Shown: piece by piece, positions 31,824-39,929 of the stretch | How positions within the stretch are numbered: the first letter of the stretch is position 1 | Layout: each line of letters starts with the position of its first letter | From: Amycolatopsis iheyensis | GTDB taxonomy: Bacteria > Actinomycetota > Actinomycetes > Mycobacteriales > Pseudonocardiaceae | Direction of reading: 5' to 3' | Length of the DNA stretch: 64,000 bases | Assembly: GCF_024703995.1 (NCBI RefSeq) | Contig: NZ_JAMXQV010000009.1 | Location: 248,001 to 312,000 of the forward strand | Position numbers and translations under genes: made by a program | Notes under the pieces: model-generated | Told to the model about the DNA's origin: nothing | Seen by the model: only the letters and a program-made list of their open reading frames with translations | Databases searched by the model: none

Positions 31824-33017
31824 TCAGATGAGCGGGGTGATCTGGTCGTCGCGCCCGAGCAGGGCCTTGCCGTAGACCTCGTAGTTGACCGCGGGCAGCA
31901 CGATCGCGTGCCGCGCGGCGACCGCGGAATCGCGCCAGATCCGCTGCAGCGGGTTGACCTCGGCGAAGCTGCCCGCGCCGTGTGCCGAGAGCAGGATGTC
32001 GATGGCCCGGGTGATGTTCTCGACGGCCCAGCCGGTGTCGGCGCGGGTCCGGGCGCGGGTTTCGAGATCGGGGTAGGCGCCGGCCGACGCGGTATCGATG
32101 TCGTCGGCCGCGCGGTAGGCGTGCAGGTGGGCGGTGTCGATCCGCATCGCGGCTTCGGCCAGCTGGAGCTGGAAGGCGACGGACTCCGCCTGGGTCGCGT
32201 AGTTCGTGTAGGAGATCGCCTTGCGGGCGGCCTTCTCCTTGACGATCTTCAGCGCCTTGCGGCCGAGGCCGAGCTGCGGGCCGGCCAGCACCAGCGTGAG
32301 CACCGGGACGAGCGCGGCCCGGAACAGGTCCTCCTCGGGCTCGCCGTTCGCGTACTGCCCGGCGATCGACGGCGGCACGGACATCACCCGGTGCTCGGGC
32401 ACGAAGACGTCGTCGGCGATCAGGCAGTTGGAGCCCGACGAGCGCATCCCGGCGACGAACCAGGTGTCCTCGAAGCCGAGGTCGGTGCGGGGGACCAGGG
32501 CCATGCCCTGGTCGACGACCTCGCCGCGCTCGTCGGTCAGCGGGATGCCGAGGCCGGCCCAGTCGGCGTGCCACGAGCCGGAGTTGTAGTACCAGCGCCC
32601 GGTGACCCGCCAGCCACCGTCTGCTTTGGTCGTTTCGGCGGTCGGGGAGAGCACGCCCGACACCTTGGCGTCGGGGTTCGCGCCCCAGACGTCGTCCTGG
32701 GCCTGGACGCTGAAGAGCCCGGCGAGCCAGGCGCAGACGTTGCTCAGCGCGACGACCCAGGCGGTGCCGCCGTCGGCTTCGGCGACCGCGGCCGAGACGT
32801 CGAGCATCGCGCGGACCGGGAGGCCGTAGCCGCCGTAGCGGCGGGGCTGGGCGATCTTGAACGCGCCGGCCTCGGTCAGCGCGGCGATGCTCTCTTCGAC
32901 GACCCGCCGGTCGGCTTCGCCCCGGGCGGCGTTCTTCTCCAGCAGCGGCTGGATGTCGGCGATCCGGGCGAGGACCTGGTCGAGGGTGGGCGTGGGCTGT
33001 TCGGTCGCGAGGGTCAT
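31824..33017 (-). CDS. Flavin-dependent monooxygenase, oxygenase component (HsaA-like)
   Basis: A 397-residue member of the acyl-CoA-dehydrogenase-fold group D monooxygenases (HsaA, HpaB-type C2, PheA). Landmarks are ADRRVVEESIAALTEAGAFK, PRRYGGYGLPVRAML, ADGGTAWVVALSNV, GWRVTGRWYYNSGS and the C-terminal LLSAHGAGSF helix. It uses reduced FMN supplied by a separate reductase, encoded 24 bp upstream, to hydroxylate a phenol to a catechol. The arrangement oxygenase, reductase, dioxygenase recalls hsaABC of sterol-ring degradation, but the FAH-family hydrolase differs from HsaD, so another aromatic is likely. Confidence 0.88.
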   Translation of the reverse strand: MTLATEQPTPTLDQVLARIADIQPLLEKNAARGEADRRVVEESIAALTEAGAFKIAQPRRYGGYGLPVRAMLDVSAAVAEADGGTAWVVALSNVCAWLAGLFSVQAQDDVWGANPDAKVSGVLSPTAETTKADGGWRVTGRWYYNSGSWHADWAGLGIPLTDERGEVVDQGMALVPRTDLGFEDTWFVAGMRSSGSNCLIADDVFVPEHRVMSVPPSIAGQYANGEPEEDLFRAALVPVLTLVLAGPQLGLGRKALKIVKEKAARKAISYTNYATQAESVAFQLQLAEAAMRIDTAHLHAYRAADDIDTASAGAYPDLETRARTRADTGWAVENITRAIDILLSAHGAGSFAEVNPLQRIWRDSAVAARHAIVLPAVNYEVYGKALLGRDDQITPLI

Positions 33018-33041
33018 GACGGCGGTGTCCTTCCAAGCGGG

Positions 33042-33563
33042 TCAGCGGGCGCAGGCGGCGATCTGGTCGGTGATGAGCGGGCGGGGCCGCTCGGCGTAGC
33101 GGGAGTGGGTGCCGAAGGTGCGGTGGGCGTACACCAGCGGCGGCAGCTCGGTCCGGCCGAGTGCGGTGACCAGGCCGAACAGCAGGAGGTGGTCGCCGGC
33201 CTCGACGACGCGGTCCAGGTCGCACGCGACCCAGCCGGCGGCGTCGCGGAGCCGGGGCAGGCCGTCGTCGGTGAACCAGGCCGTCTCGCCGCCGAACCGG
33301 TCGGCGCCGCGGGTGGCGAACCGGACGGCGAGGTCGTCCTGGCCCTGGCCGAGCAGGTTCACGCCGAACCGGCCCGTGTCGAGGATCTCGGCCAGCAGCG
33401 CCGATCGCCGGTCGAAGGCGACGCTCACCAGGGGCGGGTCGAGCGAGAGCGAGGTGAACGAGCTGACGGTCGCGCCGTGCGGGCCGGCGGTGGTGACGAT
33501 CGTGACCGGGGCGCAGACCGCGGCCATCACCGCACGGAACCGGGTTCCGTCCACGGTGGTCAT
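33042..33563 (-). CDS. Flavin reductase family protein (HsaB-like)
   Basis: A 173-residue reductase: FRAVMAAVCAPVTIVTTAG, VSSFTSLSLDPPLVSVAF and FGVNLLGQGQDDLAVRFA match the FMN-binding flavin reductase fold. It reduces free flavin with NAD(P)H and hands it to the oxygenase encoded next. The start ATG 33563 overlaps the stop of the FAH gene (ATGA), so translation is coupled. The C-terminal part (YAHRTFGTHSRYAERP) follows the family. Confidence 0.88.
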   Translation of the reverse strand: MTTVDGTRFRAVMAAVCAPVTIVTTAGPHGATVSSFTSLSLDPPLVSVAFDRRSALLAEILDTGRFGVNLLGQGQDDLAVRFATRGADRFGGETAWFTDDGLPRLRDAAGWVACDLDRVVEAGDHLLLFGLVTALGRTELPPLVYAHRTFGTHSRYAERPRPLITDQIAACAR

Positions 33564-34402
33564 GACGGGTCCGTGAACCGGTGGCGCATCGAGCCGATGC
33601 CCTCGATCGTGGTGACGAGCTCGTCGCCGGCGGCGAGGAACCGCTGCGGGCTGCGGGCCTGGCCGACGCCCGACGGCGTGCCGGTGAAGATCACGTCGCC
33701 GGGCCGCAGGGGCAGGATCGCCGAGAGCCGCGCGACCAGCTCGGGCACCGAGAAGATGAGGTCGTTGGTGCGGCCCTTCTGCACGGCTTCGCCGTTGACC
33801 TCCGAGCTCAGCGCGAGGTTGTCGCGGTCGGCGAACTCGTCCGGCGTGACCAGCCACGGCCCGGTCGGCCCGAAGCCGGGCGCGGACTTGCCGAGGCTGA
33901 ACTGCGGGGCCGGACCGGCCAGCTGCACCGTCCGGTCGGAGAGGTCCTGGCCGGCGGTCAGCCCGGCGACGTGCGCCCAGCCGCGTTCGGCGGGCACGTT
34001 GCGCGCCTCGCGGCCGATGACGGCAACGAGCTCGACCTCCCAGTCCACAGTGGACCCGGTGAGTGTGATTTCGCCGGTGGGGCCGGTCAGGCAGCTCGGG
34101 AACTTCGTGAACACGGCGGGGGAGTCCGGCAGTCCGAGCCCGGACTCGGCAGCGTGTTCGCGGTAGTTCAGCCCGACCCCGAAGACCTGGGCCGGGGTGG
34201 GGGAGGGCGCACGCAGGTCACCTTCGTCGAATGCCTCGGCGTCGGCGGTCGGCGCTTCGGCGGCCCAGGCGGTGAACTCGTCCCAGCGGGCGTAGACGGT
34301 GTGGGGGTCGGCGGCGAAGCGCTGCCCACTGGCGCGCTCGACGTCGACGGCGCCGGCTTCGGTGAGGAGGACGAGCCGGCCGGCGAGGTTGGCGATCCGC
34401 AT
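33560..34402 (-). CDS. Fumarylacetoacetate hydrolase family protein
   Basis: A 280-residue FAH-family protein: VFGVGLNYREHAAESGL, then FTKFPSCLTGPTGEI, metal ligands in WEVELVAVIG (two Glu) and QDLSDR (Asp), and the closing VIFTGTPSGVGQARSPQRFL. Such enzymes hydrolyse C-C bonds or decarboxylate/isomerise products of extradiol ring cleavage. It is the first gene of the minus-strand operon, with AAAGG 8 nt before the ATG. It would act after the dioxygenase. The divergent GntR gene probably controls the operon. Confidence 0.88.
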   Translation of the reverse strand: MRIANLAGRLVLLTEAGAVDVERASGQRFAADPHTVYARWDEFTAWAAEAPTADAEAFDEGDLRAPSPTPAQVFGVGLNYREHAAESGLGLPDSPAVFTKFPSCLTGPTGEITLTGSTVDWEVELVAVIGREARNVPAERGWAHVAGLTAGQDLSDRTVQLAGPAPQFSLGKSAPGFGPTGPWLVTPDEFADRDNLALSSEVNGEAVQKGRTNDLIFSVPELVARLSAILPLRPGDVIFTGTPSGVGQARSPQRFLAAGDELVTTIEGIGSMRHRFTDPS

Positions 34403-34465
34403 CGGAGTGCCTTTCGGTTGGGGTCCGAAGTCATACTCTGCCGTTGATATACGACTGTCAAGACA

Positions 34466-34499
34466 AGAATCGATTCTCTGACGAAGAGTGTGTTATCGT
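34466..34499. promoter_or_regulatory. Operator and -10 box of the GntR gene
   Basis: AGAATCGATTCT at 34466-34477 is a perfect 12-bp palindrome in the only A+T-rich stretch between the divergent FAH and GntR genes. TATCGT at 34494-34499 ends 6 nt before the GntR ATG and is a probable -10 of a leaderless promoter. GntR binding here could control both directions. Confidence 0.65.
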
Positions 34500-34505
34500 C
34501 TCGGC

Positions 34506-35195
34506 ATGGCGAAGAGAGCGGGTGGCGAGAGCCTGGCCGTGTCGGTGTACCACCGGCTGCGATCGGCGATCCTCAACGGAGAACTGGCCCCGGGCGAGCG
34601 CGTCAAGCCCGCCGAGCTGAGCGCGGAGTTCGAGGTCAGCCTCAGCGTCGTGCGCGAGGCACTGGGCCTGCTCGCGGCGAAGGACCTCGTGCAGGTCGAC
34701 CGCAACCGCGGGTTCCGGGTCACGCCGCTGTCGATGCGGGCGCTGACCGACCTGACCGAAGCCCGCGCGATCAACGAGGGCTCGGCCCTGCGGCTTTCGG
34801 TGACCCGAGGTGGTGTCACCTGGGAGTCGGAGGTGCTGGCCGCCCACCACCGGCTCGCGGGGCAGCCGATGATCCTGCCCGGATCGCCGGCCCGGCGGAA
34901 CGAAGAGTGGGCCCGCGCGCACCTGGAGTTCCACCACGCGCTGATCAAGGCGTGCGGCAACGTCGTGCTGCTGGACATCTGCACCCGCCTCTCGGACGCG
35001 GCGGAGCTGTACCGCGCCTGGTCGGGCGTGGCCGGCGAGGAGCGCCACCGCGACGTCGCGGGCGAGCACCAGGGCCTGGTGGACGCGGCCCTGGCCCACG
35101 ACGCCGACCTGGCCGTCGCCCGGTTCGAGGCGCACGTCAACCGCACCAAGGAGATCCTGATGGAGTCCAGCCTCAGCGCCGAGCCCGCGTCGTGA
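34506..35195 (+). CDS. GntR family transcriptional regulator
   Basis: A 229-residue regulator: winged helix (VYHRLRSAILNGELAPGERV, then FEVSLSVVREALGLLAAKDL) and an FCD-type helical effector domain with HLEFHHALIKACGNVVLL and GEHQGLVDAAL. It has no ribosome binding site but TATCGT ends 6 nt upstream, so it is probably leaderless. It is divergent from the aromatic operon and is followed by a 30-codon ORF and an amidohydrolase, each overlapping by 4 bases. It likely senses an aromatic acid or ring-cleavage product. Confidence 0.87.
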   Translation: MAKRAGGESLAVSVYHRLRSAILNGELAPGERVKPAELSAEFEVSLSVVREALGLLAAKDLVQVDRNRGFRVTPLSMRALTDLTEARAINEGSALRLSVTRGGVTWESEVLAAHHRLAGQPMILPGSPARRNEEWARAHLEFHHALIKACGNVVLLDICTRLSDAAELYRAWSGVAGEERHRDVAGEHQGLVDAALAHDADLAVARFEAHVNRTKEILMESSLSAEPAS

Positions 35196-35284
35196 CCCCG
35201 GCCGAGGTGGTCCCGCGCGAGTACCCCGCCGCCGGTGACCGCTACGACTCGCTCTCCACCTGGCTTCCCGGAAAGGCATCATGA
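35192..35284 (+). CDS. 30-residue ORF coupled to both neighbours
   Basis: GTG 35192 overlaps the GntR stop (GTGA) and its own stop overlaps the amidohydrolase start (ATGA). The product, VTPAEVVPREYPAAGDRY then DSLSTWLPGKAS, is hydrophilic with no membrane segment. The double overlap exactly fills the space between the genes, which argues for a translated link rather than chance. It may be a genuine small protein, or merely keep ribosomes moving from regulator to enzyme. No homologue is recognised. Confidence 0.5.
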   Translation: MTPAEVVPREYPAAGDRYDSLSTWLPGKAS

Positions 35285-36324
35285 CCAAGACCGCCCTGAC
35301 CGGCGTCCGTGTCTTCGACGGCGCGCGCCTGACCGAGCCCACGACCGTGGTCGTCGACGGCCCGCTGATCGGCGCCGACCCGGCCGGCGCCGAAGACTTC
35401 GACGGCGCGGGCGCGACCCTGCTGCCGGGGCTGATCGACGCGCACGTCCACCTGCTGGCACCCGACGACCTGAGCGCGCTCGCCGCCCACGGGGTCACCA
35501 CCGCGCTCGACATGGCGTGCTGGCCGCGTGAGCGCGTCGACTCCTTCCGCGGGCGCGTGCCCGACATCCGCAGCGCGGGCGTGCCGGCCATCGGGCCCGG
35601 CGGCAACCACGCGAAGATGCCCGGGATGCCGGCCGAGGCCATCCTCACCGCGCCCGGCCAGGCCGCCGAGTTCGTCGCCCGCCGCGTGGCCGAAGGGGCC
35701 GACTACGTCAAGGTCGTCATCGAAGGCGACCTCCTCGACCAGGCCACGATCGACGCCGTGGTCGCTTCGGCCAGGGAACACGGCAAGCGCACCGTCGCGC
35801 ACGCGTCGTCAGTCGACGCCTACCGGCGCGCGGTGCGGGCCGGGGCCGACGTGATCACGCACGTCCCGCGCGACGGCGTCCTCGACGCCGAGACGACGTC
35901 GCGGATGGTCGAGCAGGGCCAGGTCGCGGTGCCCACGCTGACGATGATGGACGCGCTCACCACCAAGCTCGGCGCGGCCGGGTACGAGTTCAGCCGGGAC
36001 TCCGTGGCGGCACTGCACGCGGCGGGCGTGCCGATCCTGGCGGGCACCGACGCGTTTTCCGCGCCGATGCTGCCGGTCCCGGTCGTCCAGGGCGTGAGCC
36101 TGCATGAAGAACTGGCGCTGCTGCTCGGCGCCGGACTGTCCGAAGTGGACGTCCTGCGGGCGGCGACCGAGCTGCCCGCCCGGCACTTCGGGCTGCCGGA
36201 CCGCGGCGCCGTCCGCGAAGGGCTGCGCGCGGACCTGGTGCTCGTCGACGGCGACCCGACCCGGGACATCACGGCGACCACGAGGATCCGCCGCGTCTGG
36301 GCGGCCGGCGAGGTGGTCGCGTGA
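35281..36324 (+). CDS. Amidohydrolase (imidazolonepropionase/prolidase-like)
   Basis: A 347-residue metal-dependent hydrolase: HxH in GLIDAHVHLL, bridging Lys in YVKVVIEGD, His in TVAHASSVDAY and VITHVPRDGV, and catalytic Asp in ILAGTDAFS. The beta-sandwich parts flank the barrel (TALTGVRVFDGARLTEPTTV at the start, RADLVLVDGDPTRDI at the end). It hydrolyses an amide, lactone or cyclic C-N bond. GGAAAGG precedes the ATG. The stop overlaps the start of the second amidohydrolase (ATGA/GTGA-type), so both belong to the GntR operon. The substrate is unknown. Confidence 0.87.
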   Translation: MTKTALTGVRVFDGARLTEPTTVVVDGPLIGADPAGAEDFDGAGATLLPGLIDAHVHLLAPDDLSALAAHGVTTALDMACWPRERVDSFRGRVPDIRSAGVPAIGPGGNHAKMPGMPAEAILTAPGQAAEFVARRVAEGADYVKVVIEGDLLDQATIDAVVASAREHGKRTVAHASSVDAYRRAVRAGADVITHVPRDGVLDAETTSRMVEQGQVAVPTLTMMDALTTKLGAAGYEFSRDSVAALHAAGVPILAGTDAFSAPMLPVPVVQGVSLHEELALLLGAGLSEVDVLRAATELPARHFGLPDRGAVREGLRADLVLVDGDPTRDITATTRIRRVWAAGEVVA

Positions 36325-37281
36325 GCGGGCTGGTCGACGTCCACGCGCACTTCCTCACCCCGGAGTACGTCGAAGCCGCGATCGCCGCCGGGCACGGCTC
36401 GCCGGACGGCATGCCCGGCTGGCCCACGTGGGACGCGTCGGCGCACCTCGAGCTGATGGACCGCTGGGGAGTCGCGGTTTCGCTGCTCTCGATCTCCTCG
36501 CCCGGCGTCCACTTCGGAGACGACGCGGCGGCGCGGAAAACTCGCGCGGCACGTCAACGACACCGGCGCCGAAGCCCGCCGGGCGCACCCGGACCGGTTC
36601 GGGCACTTCGCGTCCCTGCCGCTGCCCGATGTGGACGGTGCCCTCGCGGAACTGGCGTACGCGGTCGACGAACTGGGCTGCGACGGCGTCACGATCGAGA
36701 CCAACGCGGGCGGGCGTTACCTCGGCGACCCGGCCTTCGCGCCACTGTGGACGGAGCTGTACCGGCGGCGCACCCCGGTGTTCGTCCACCCGACCTCGCC
36801 ACCGCACGCGGCGGAGATCGCGCTCGGCCGCCCGCGGCCGATGCTGGAGTTCCTCTTCGACACCGGCCGGGCGGTCAGCGACCTGGCGTTCACCGGGGTC
36901 TTCCCGCGGTACCCGGACATCCCGTGGGTGTTCACGCACGGCGGGGGAGTGTTGCCGCTGCTGGCCGAACGGCTCGAGCTGTTCCGCACCGGCTTGGCGG
37001 GCGACCCGGGCGGCCCGACGATCCAGGAGCAGCTCGGCACCCTCTGGTTCGACCTGGCGGGAACACCGTTCCCCCACCAGGTCCCGGCGTTCGAGCGCGC
37101 GTTCGGCACGGACCGGCTCCTGTACGGCAGCGACTTCTGCTGGACCCCGCCCCGAGCGGTGGACGCCCAGCTGGCGGCCATCGACGCGGCCCCGCAGCCC
37201 GAGGGCACGACTTGGCGCGAACTCACGACGCGCAACTGTGCCCGGCTCTTCCCGCGGCTGGACAGCGCTCCGGGTGCCTGA
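36321..37281 (+). pseudogene. ACMSD-type amidohydrolase, broken by one extra base
   Basis: The gene starts at GTG 36321 (overlapping the previous stop) with VDVHAHFLTPEYVEAAI. At the AAAA run 36537-36540 the frame shifts: before it reads SPGVHFGDDAAARK, and after it only the next frame makes sense, through LARHVNDTGAEARRAHPDRF, FVHPTSPP, VFTHGGGVLP and LLYGSDFCW to the stop at 37281. Removing one A restores a protein of about 319 residues of the aminocarboxymuconate-semialdehyde decarboxylase family. It may be a real mutation, a slippery site or an assembly error. Confidence 0.85.
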
Positions 37282-37290
37282 CCCCAAGCG

Positions 37291-37373
37291 CCCCAATGTG
37301 GCCTTCGGTGCGTCAGACGCACCGAAGGCCACATTGGGTGCGTCTGACGCAACCAAGGCCACATTGGGGCGCT
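37291..37373. repeat. Three-armed palindromic repeat, copy 2
   Basis: An 83-bp element with the same layout as copy 1 at 2831-2913: CCCCAATGTGGCC at the start and GGCCACATTGGGGCGCT at the end. Here the first two arms pair perfectly over 22 bp around a CAG loop (37292-37338), while the third arm has mismatches; in copy 1 the perfect pair is arms 1 and 3. It again lies between convergent gene ends (37281 and 37399). GCGTCAGACGC and GCGTCTGACGC inside it form another inverted pair. Confidence 0.85.
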
Positions 37374-37398
37374 GGTGACCCGTGGCACTGCCGGCCCG

Positions 37399-38064
37399 TC
37401 AGAGGCTGTGGGCGGCGATGTCGCCCTGGGCGGTCGTGGCGCGGATCGTCAGCTCTGCCGCGCCCGTGTTCTTCAGCGTGTTGCTGATACGCCCGTACGA
37501 CGTGCCGGCGTCCAGCGAGGCCGAGACACCGGCGGCCGCGCCGACCGTGATGCCGCCCGACTGGGTGCTCAGCACAACGTCCCCGCGGACCGCCTCCGTG
37601 ATGCGGATGTCGCCGCGGGCGGTGCTGATCTGCGCGGCACCCTCGAGGTGGCCGACCTCGACGTCGCCGTCGGTCGCCGTGAGCTGGACGGTGGCCGCCC
37701 GAGCCAGCTTGATCCGGCGGTAGGCGCCGTCGAACGTCACGTCGCCGAGGCGGCCGACGCCGTCGAGCTCGGCGGCCGAGGCCTTGGCTTCGACGCGGGA
37801 GCCGGCGGGCAGCCCGACGGTGATCCGCACCGACCCGCCCGGGCCGAAGTACGGGTTCTTGCCCTGCGGCGTGTGGATCCGCAGGACGCCGTCGGCGTAG
37901 CTCACGGTGGTCTGCTCGGCGGCCTTGACGTCGCGGTTCTTGGCGGCGTCGGCCGGCCCGACCTCGACGGTGGTGTCGGCGCGGTCCGCGGCGACGAGCT
38001 GCACGGACCCGGCCGCGAAGTCGAGGACGGCGGTGATCGGGGCGGGGGTGGCGAAGGTCTGCAT
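37399..38064 (-). CDS. DUF4097 family beta-repeat protein
   Basis: A 221-residue protein of repeating beta strands: FAAGSVQLVAADRADTTVEV, SAAELDGVGRLGDVTFDGAY, LTATDGDVEVGHLEGAAQIS, TARGDIRITEAVRGDVVLST and TTAQGDIAAHS. This matches the DUF4097 (adhesin-like) family, whose right-handed beta repeats have no known enzymatic role. There is no signal peptide or anchor, so it is cytoplasmic. GAGGAG precedes ATG 38064. It stands alone, divergent from an FAD monooxygenase gene and convergent with the amidohydrolase across a palindromic repeat. Confidence 0.8.
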   Translation of the reverse strand: MQTFATPAPITAVLDFAAGSVQLVAADRADTTVEVGPADAAKNRDVKAAEQTTVSYADGVLRIHTPQGKNPYFGPGGSVRITVGLPAGSRVEAKASAAELDGVGRLGDVTFDGAYRRIKLARAATVQLTATDGDVEVGHLEGAAQISTARGDIRITEAVRGDVVLSTQSGGITVGAAAGVSASLDAGTSYGRISNTLKNTGAAELTIRATTAQGDIAAHSL

Positions 38065-38194
38065 CGTGGTCTCCTCGGTGGTGGTTCCGGCTTGCGAGGA
38101 CTACGTTCGCCGGTCGCCCTGACACCCCGCGGCCACGGCGCTGACACGGCCGCTGACACGCCAGCAGGCCCTGATCACCGCGTATGTTCGGGTC

Positions 38195-39382
38195 ATGACC
38201 GCAGCGCCCGTGATCGCCGTGCTCGGCGGTGGGATCGGCGGGCTCGCCACCGCCGCGTTCCTGCGCCGGGCGGGGCTCGGGTGCACCGTGTACGAGCAGG
38301 CGCGGGAGCTGAAGGAGATCGGCGCCGGCCTGGTCGTGGCGCCCAACCTGGCCCGCTTGCTCCGCCGGCTCGGCGTGCTCGACACGCTGGCCGCCGACGC
38401 CGTGTGCCTCGACGTCGGCTGGGAGTTCCGGCGCTGGGCGGACGGGCGCGTGCTCTCCTCGGAAGACCTCCGCGAGGCGTGCCAGGACCTGTACGGCGAA
38501 CGGACCTACACCGTCCACCGGGCCGCGCTGCTGGCCGCGCTGGCTTCGGCGGTGCCGCCGGAAACCGTGCGGCTGGGGAAGCGGTGCGTGTCGGTCGAGG
38601 TGGGTTCGCGGGTCGGCCTGCGGTTCGCCGACGGCTCCCGGGCGGAGGCCGACGTGGTCGTCGGCGCGGACGGCGTGCATTCGGTCGTGCGGGCGGCCTT
38701 CGTCGAGTCCGCCGCGCCCGCGTACTCGGGGCTGTGCGCGTTCCGGGCTCTGGTGCCGGCCGAGCGCGCGCCGGCACTGGCCCGGCGGCGCGCGCAGACG
38801 TTGTGGCTCGGGCCGGGCCACCACCTGGTGCACTACCCGGTCGCCGGCGGCAGGCTGGTCAACCTGGTCGCGTTCGCCCCGGCGGGCGGCTACGCGACGG
38901 AGTCGTGGACGGCGACGGCGACGGTCGAAGAGTTCCTCGCGGAGTTCGACGGCTGGGACGAGCGGCTGGTGGAGCTGATCCGCGCGGGCGGCACGCCGGG
39001 CCGCTGGGCGCTGCTGGACCGGGCGCCGCTGACCCGCTGGAGCCACGGCCCGGTCACCCTGCTCGGCGACGCGGCGCACCCGATGTTCCCGTTCTTCGGC
39101 CAAGGCGCCGCGCAGTCTGTCGAGGACGCCGCGGTGCTGGCGACGTGCCTGGCTTCGGCCCCGCCGGAGGAGGCGTTGCGGCGCTACGAGTCGCTGCGCA
39201 TCCCCCGCACCACGCGGCTGCAGGAGGCGAGCCACGGCCGGGCGCACGTGAACCACCTGCCGGACGGCCCGGAGCAGCGGGCGCGGGACGCGGCGTTCGC
39301 GAGCGGGGACCCGCTGCGGGACAACGGCTGGATCTACGCCTACGAGCCAGGGGACGTGCAGGGGAGCGGCTCAGCGGCGTGA
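38195..39382 (+). CDS. FAD-dependent aromatic monooxygenase
   Basis: A 395-residue class A flavoprotein monooxygenase like salicylate or 3-hydroxybenzoate hydroxylases: FAD motif IAVLGGGIGGLATAAFLRRA, DG motif VVVGADGVHSVVRAAF and second FAD motif VTLLGDAAHPMFPFFGQGAA. It hydroxylates an aromatic acid or similar ring with NAD(P)H and O2. No ribosome binding site is visible; TATGTT at 38183-38188 ends 6 nt before the ATG, so it looks leaderless. The 3' end overlaps the 37-codon gene on the other strand by 12 bp. The substrate is unknown. Confidence 0.87.
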   Translation: MTAAPVIAVLGGGIGGLATAAFLRRAGLGCTVYEQARELKEIGAGLVVAPNLARLLRRLGVLDTLAADAVCLDVGWEFRRWADGRVLSSEDLREACQDLYGERTYTVHRAALLAALASAVPPETVRLGKRCVSVEVGSRVGLRFADGSRAEADVVVGADGVHSVVRAAFVESAAPAYSGLCAFRALVPAERAPALARRRAQTLWLGPGHHLVHYPVAGGRLVNLVAFAPAGGYATESWTATATVEEFLAEFDGWDERLVELIRAGGTPGRWALLDRAPLTRWSHGPVTLLGDAAHPMFPFFGQGAAQSVEDAAVLATCLASAPPEEALRRYESLRIPRTTRLQEASHGRAHVNHLPDGPEQRARDAAFASGDPLRDNGWIYAYEPGDVQGSGSAA

Positions 39383-39484
39383 AGCCGCGGTTGCCAGTTC
39401 CTCCGTGAGCTGCCGGAGCAGCTCCGTGGCCGCGTCCCCGAGTGCTTCGAGGTCGGCCAGGGTCGTCGTGTCCTGCGTCTTCAC
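39371..39484 (-). CDS. Small 37-residue protein
   Basis: GTG 39484 overlaps the stop of the upstream gene (GTGA), giving a 37-residue helical protein (TLADLEALGDAATELLRQLT, ending AASRR). A longer frame upstream has arginine-rich, non-protein-like composition. Coupling to the 112-residue gene suggests that the pair works together. It overlaps the monooxygenase 3' end by 12 bp tail to tail. I do not recognise the family. Confidence 0.55.
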   Translation of the reverse strand: MKTQDTTTLADLEALGDAATELLRQLTEELATAASRR

Positions 39485-39819
39485 AGCTGGTCCTCGAAGG
39501 CTTCGTGGCGGGCGATGACGGCTTCGGCGAACGCGGCGTGGACGCGGAGGTACTCCTCGAGGCCGACGGCGGTGTCGGCCCACGCGTGCCAGCGCAGGTG
39601 TGCCTCGGCGACGTCGATCTTCGCGGCGGCGGCCACGGTCGCCGGGCTGGTGCCGGCGAGGATGGCGTGGTGCATGAGCGACGGCGACGAGCGGCGGGCG
39701 AGTTCGGCGAGGGAAGCGAGCCGGGTGAGTTCCCCGAGCGCCTCGGACGCGACCGGCCGGCGGCGGGGCACCGGCACCGGGCGGGCGTTCTCGAGGCCAT
39801 CGGTCAGAACGCTGGTCAT
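39481..39819 (-). CDS. Hypothetical helical protein, possibly DNA-binding
   Basis: A 112-residue protein starting at ATG 39819, 8 nt after AGGAG. It is helical; a segment SPATVAAAAKIDVAEAHLRW resembles a helix-turn-helix, and WHAWADTAVGLEEYLRVHA follows. No signal or membrane segment is present. The stop overlaps the start of a 37-residue gene. Small proteins of this kind are common in Pseudonocardiaceae and may be regulators; that role is a guess from the helix-turn-helix-like stretch. Confidence 0.55.
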   Translation of the reverse strand: MTSVLTDGLENARPVPVPRRRPVASEALGELTRLASLAELARRSSPSLMHHAILAGTSPATVAAAAKIDVAEAHLRWHAWADTAVGLEEYLRVHAAFAEAVIARHEAFEDQL

Positions 39820-39929
39820 CAAAACGACTCCTGGACGGAAGAAGCTGAGCAACCTCAACGGGCGACGGTTACCCGGGCTGAACCCGGGTAAACGTGGCTG
39901 CTCGTGATCTCCGTCTCACCGGATCGTGG

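Noticed and set aside
36537..36540. Programmed frameshifting at AAAA in the amidohydrolase gene
   Set aside because: No heptameric slippery site, downstream pseudoknot or Shine-Dalgarno-like stimulator is evident, and a second 1-base shift at another homopolymer makes mutation or error simpler. Kept as a pseudogene, not as a recoding site.
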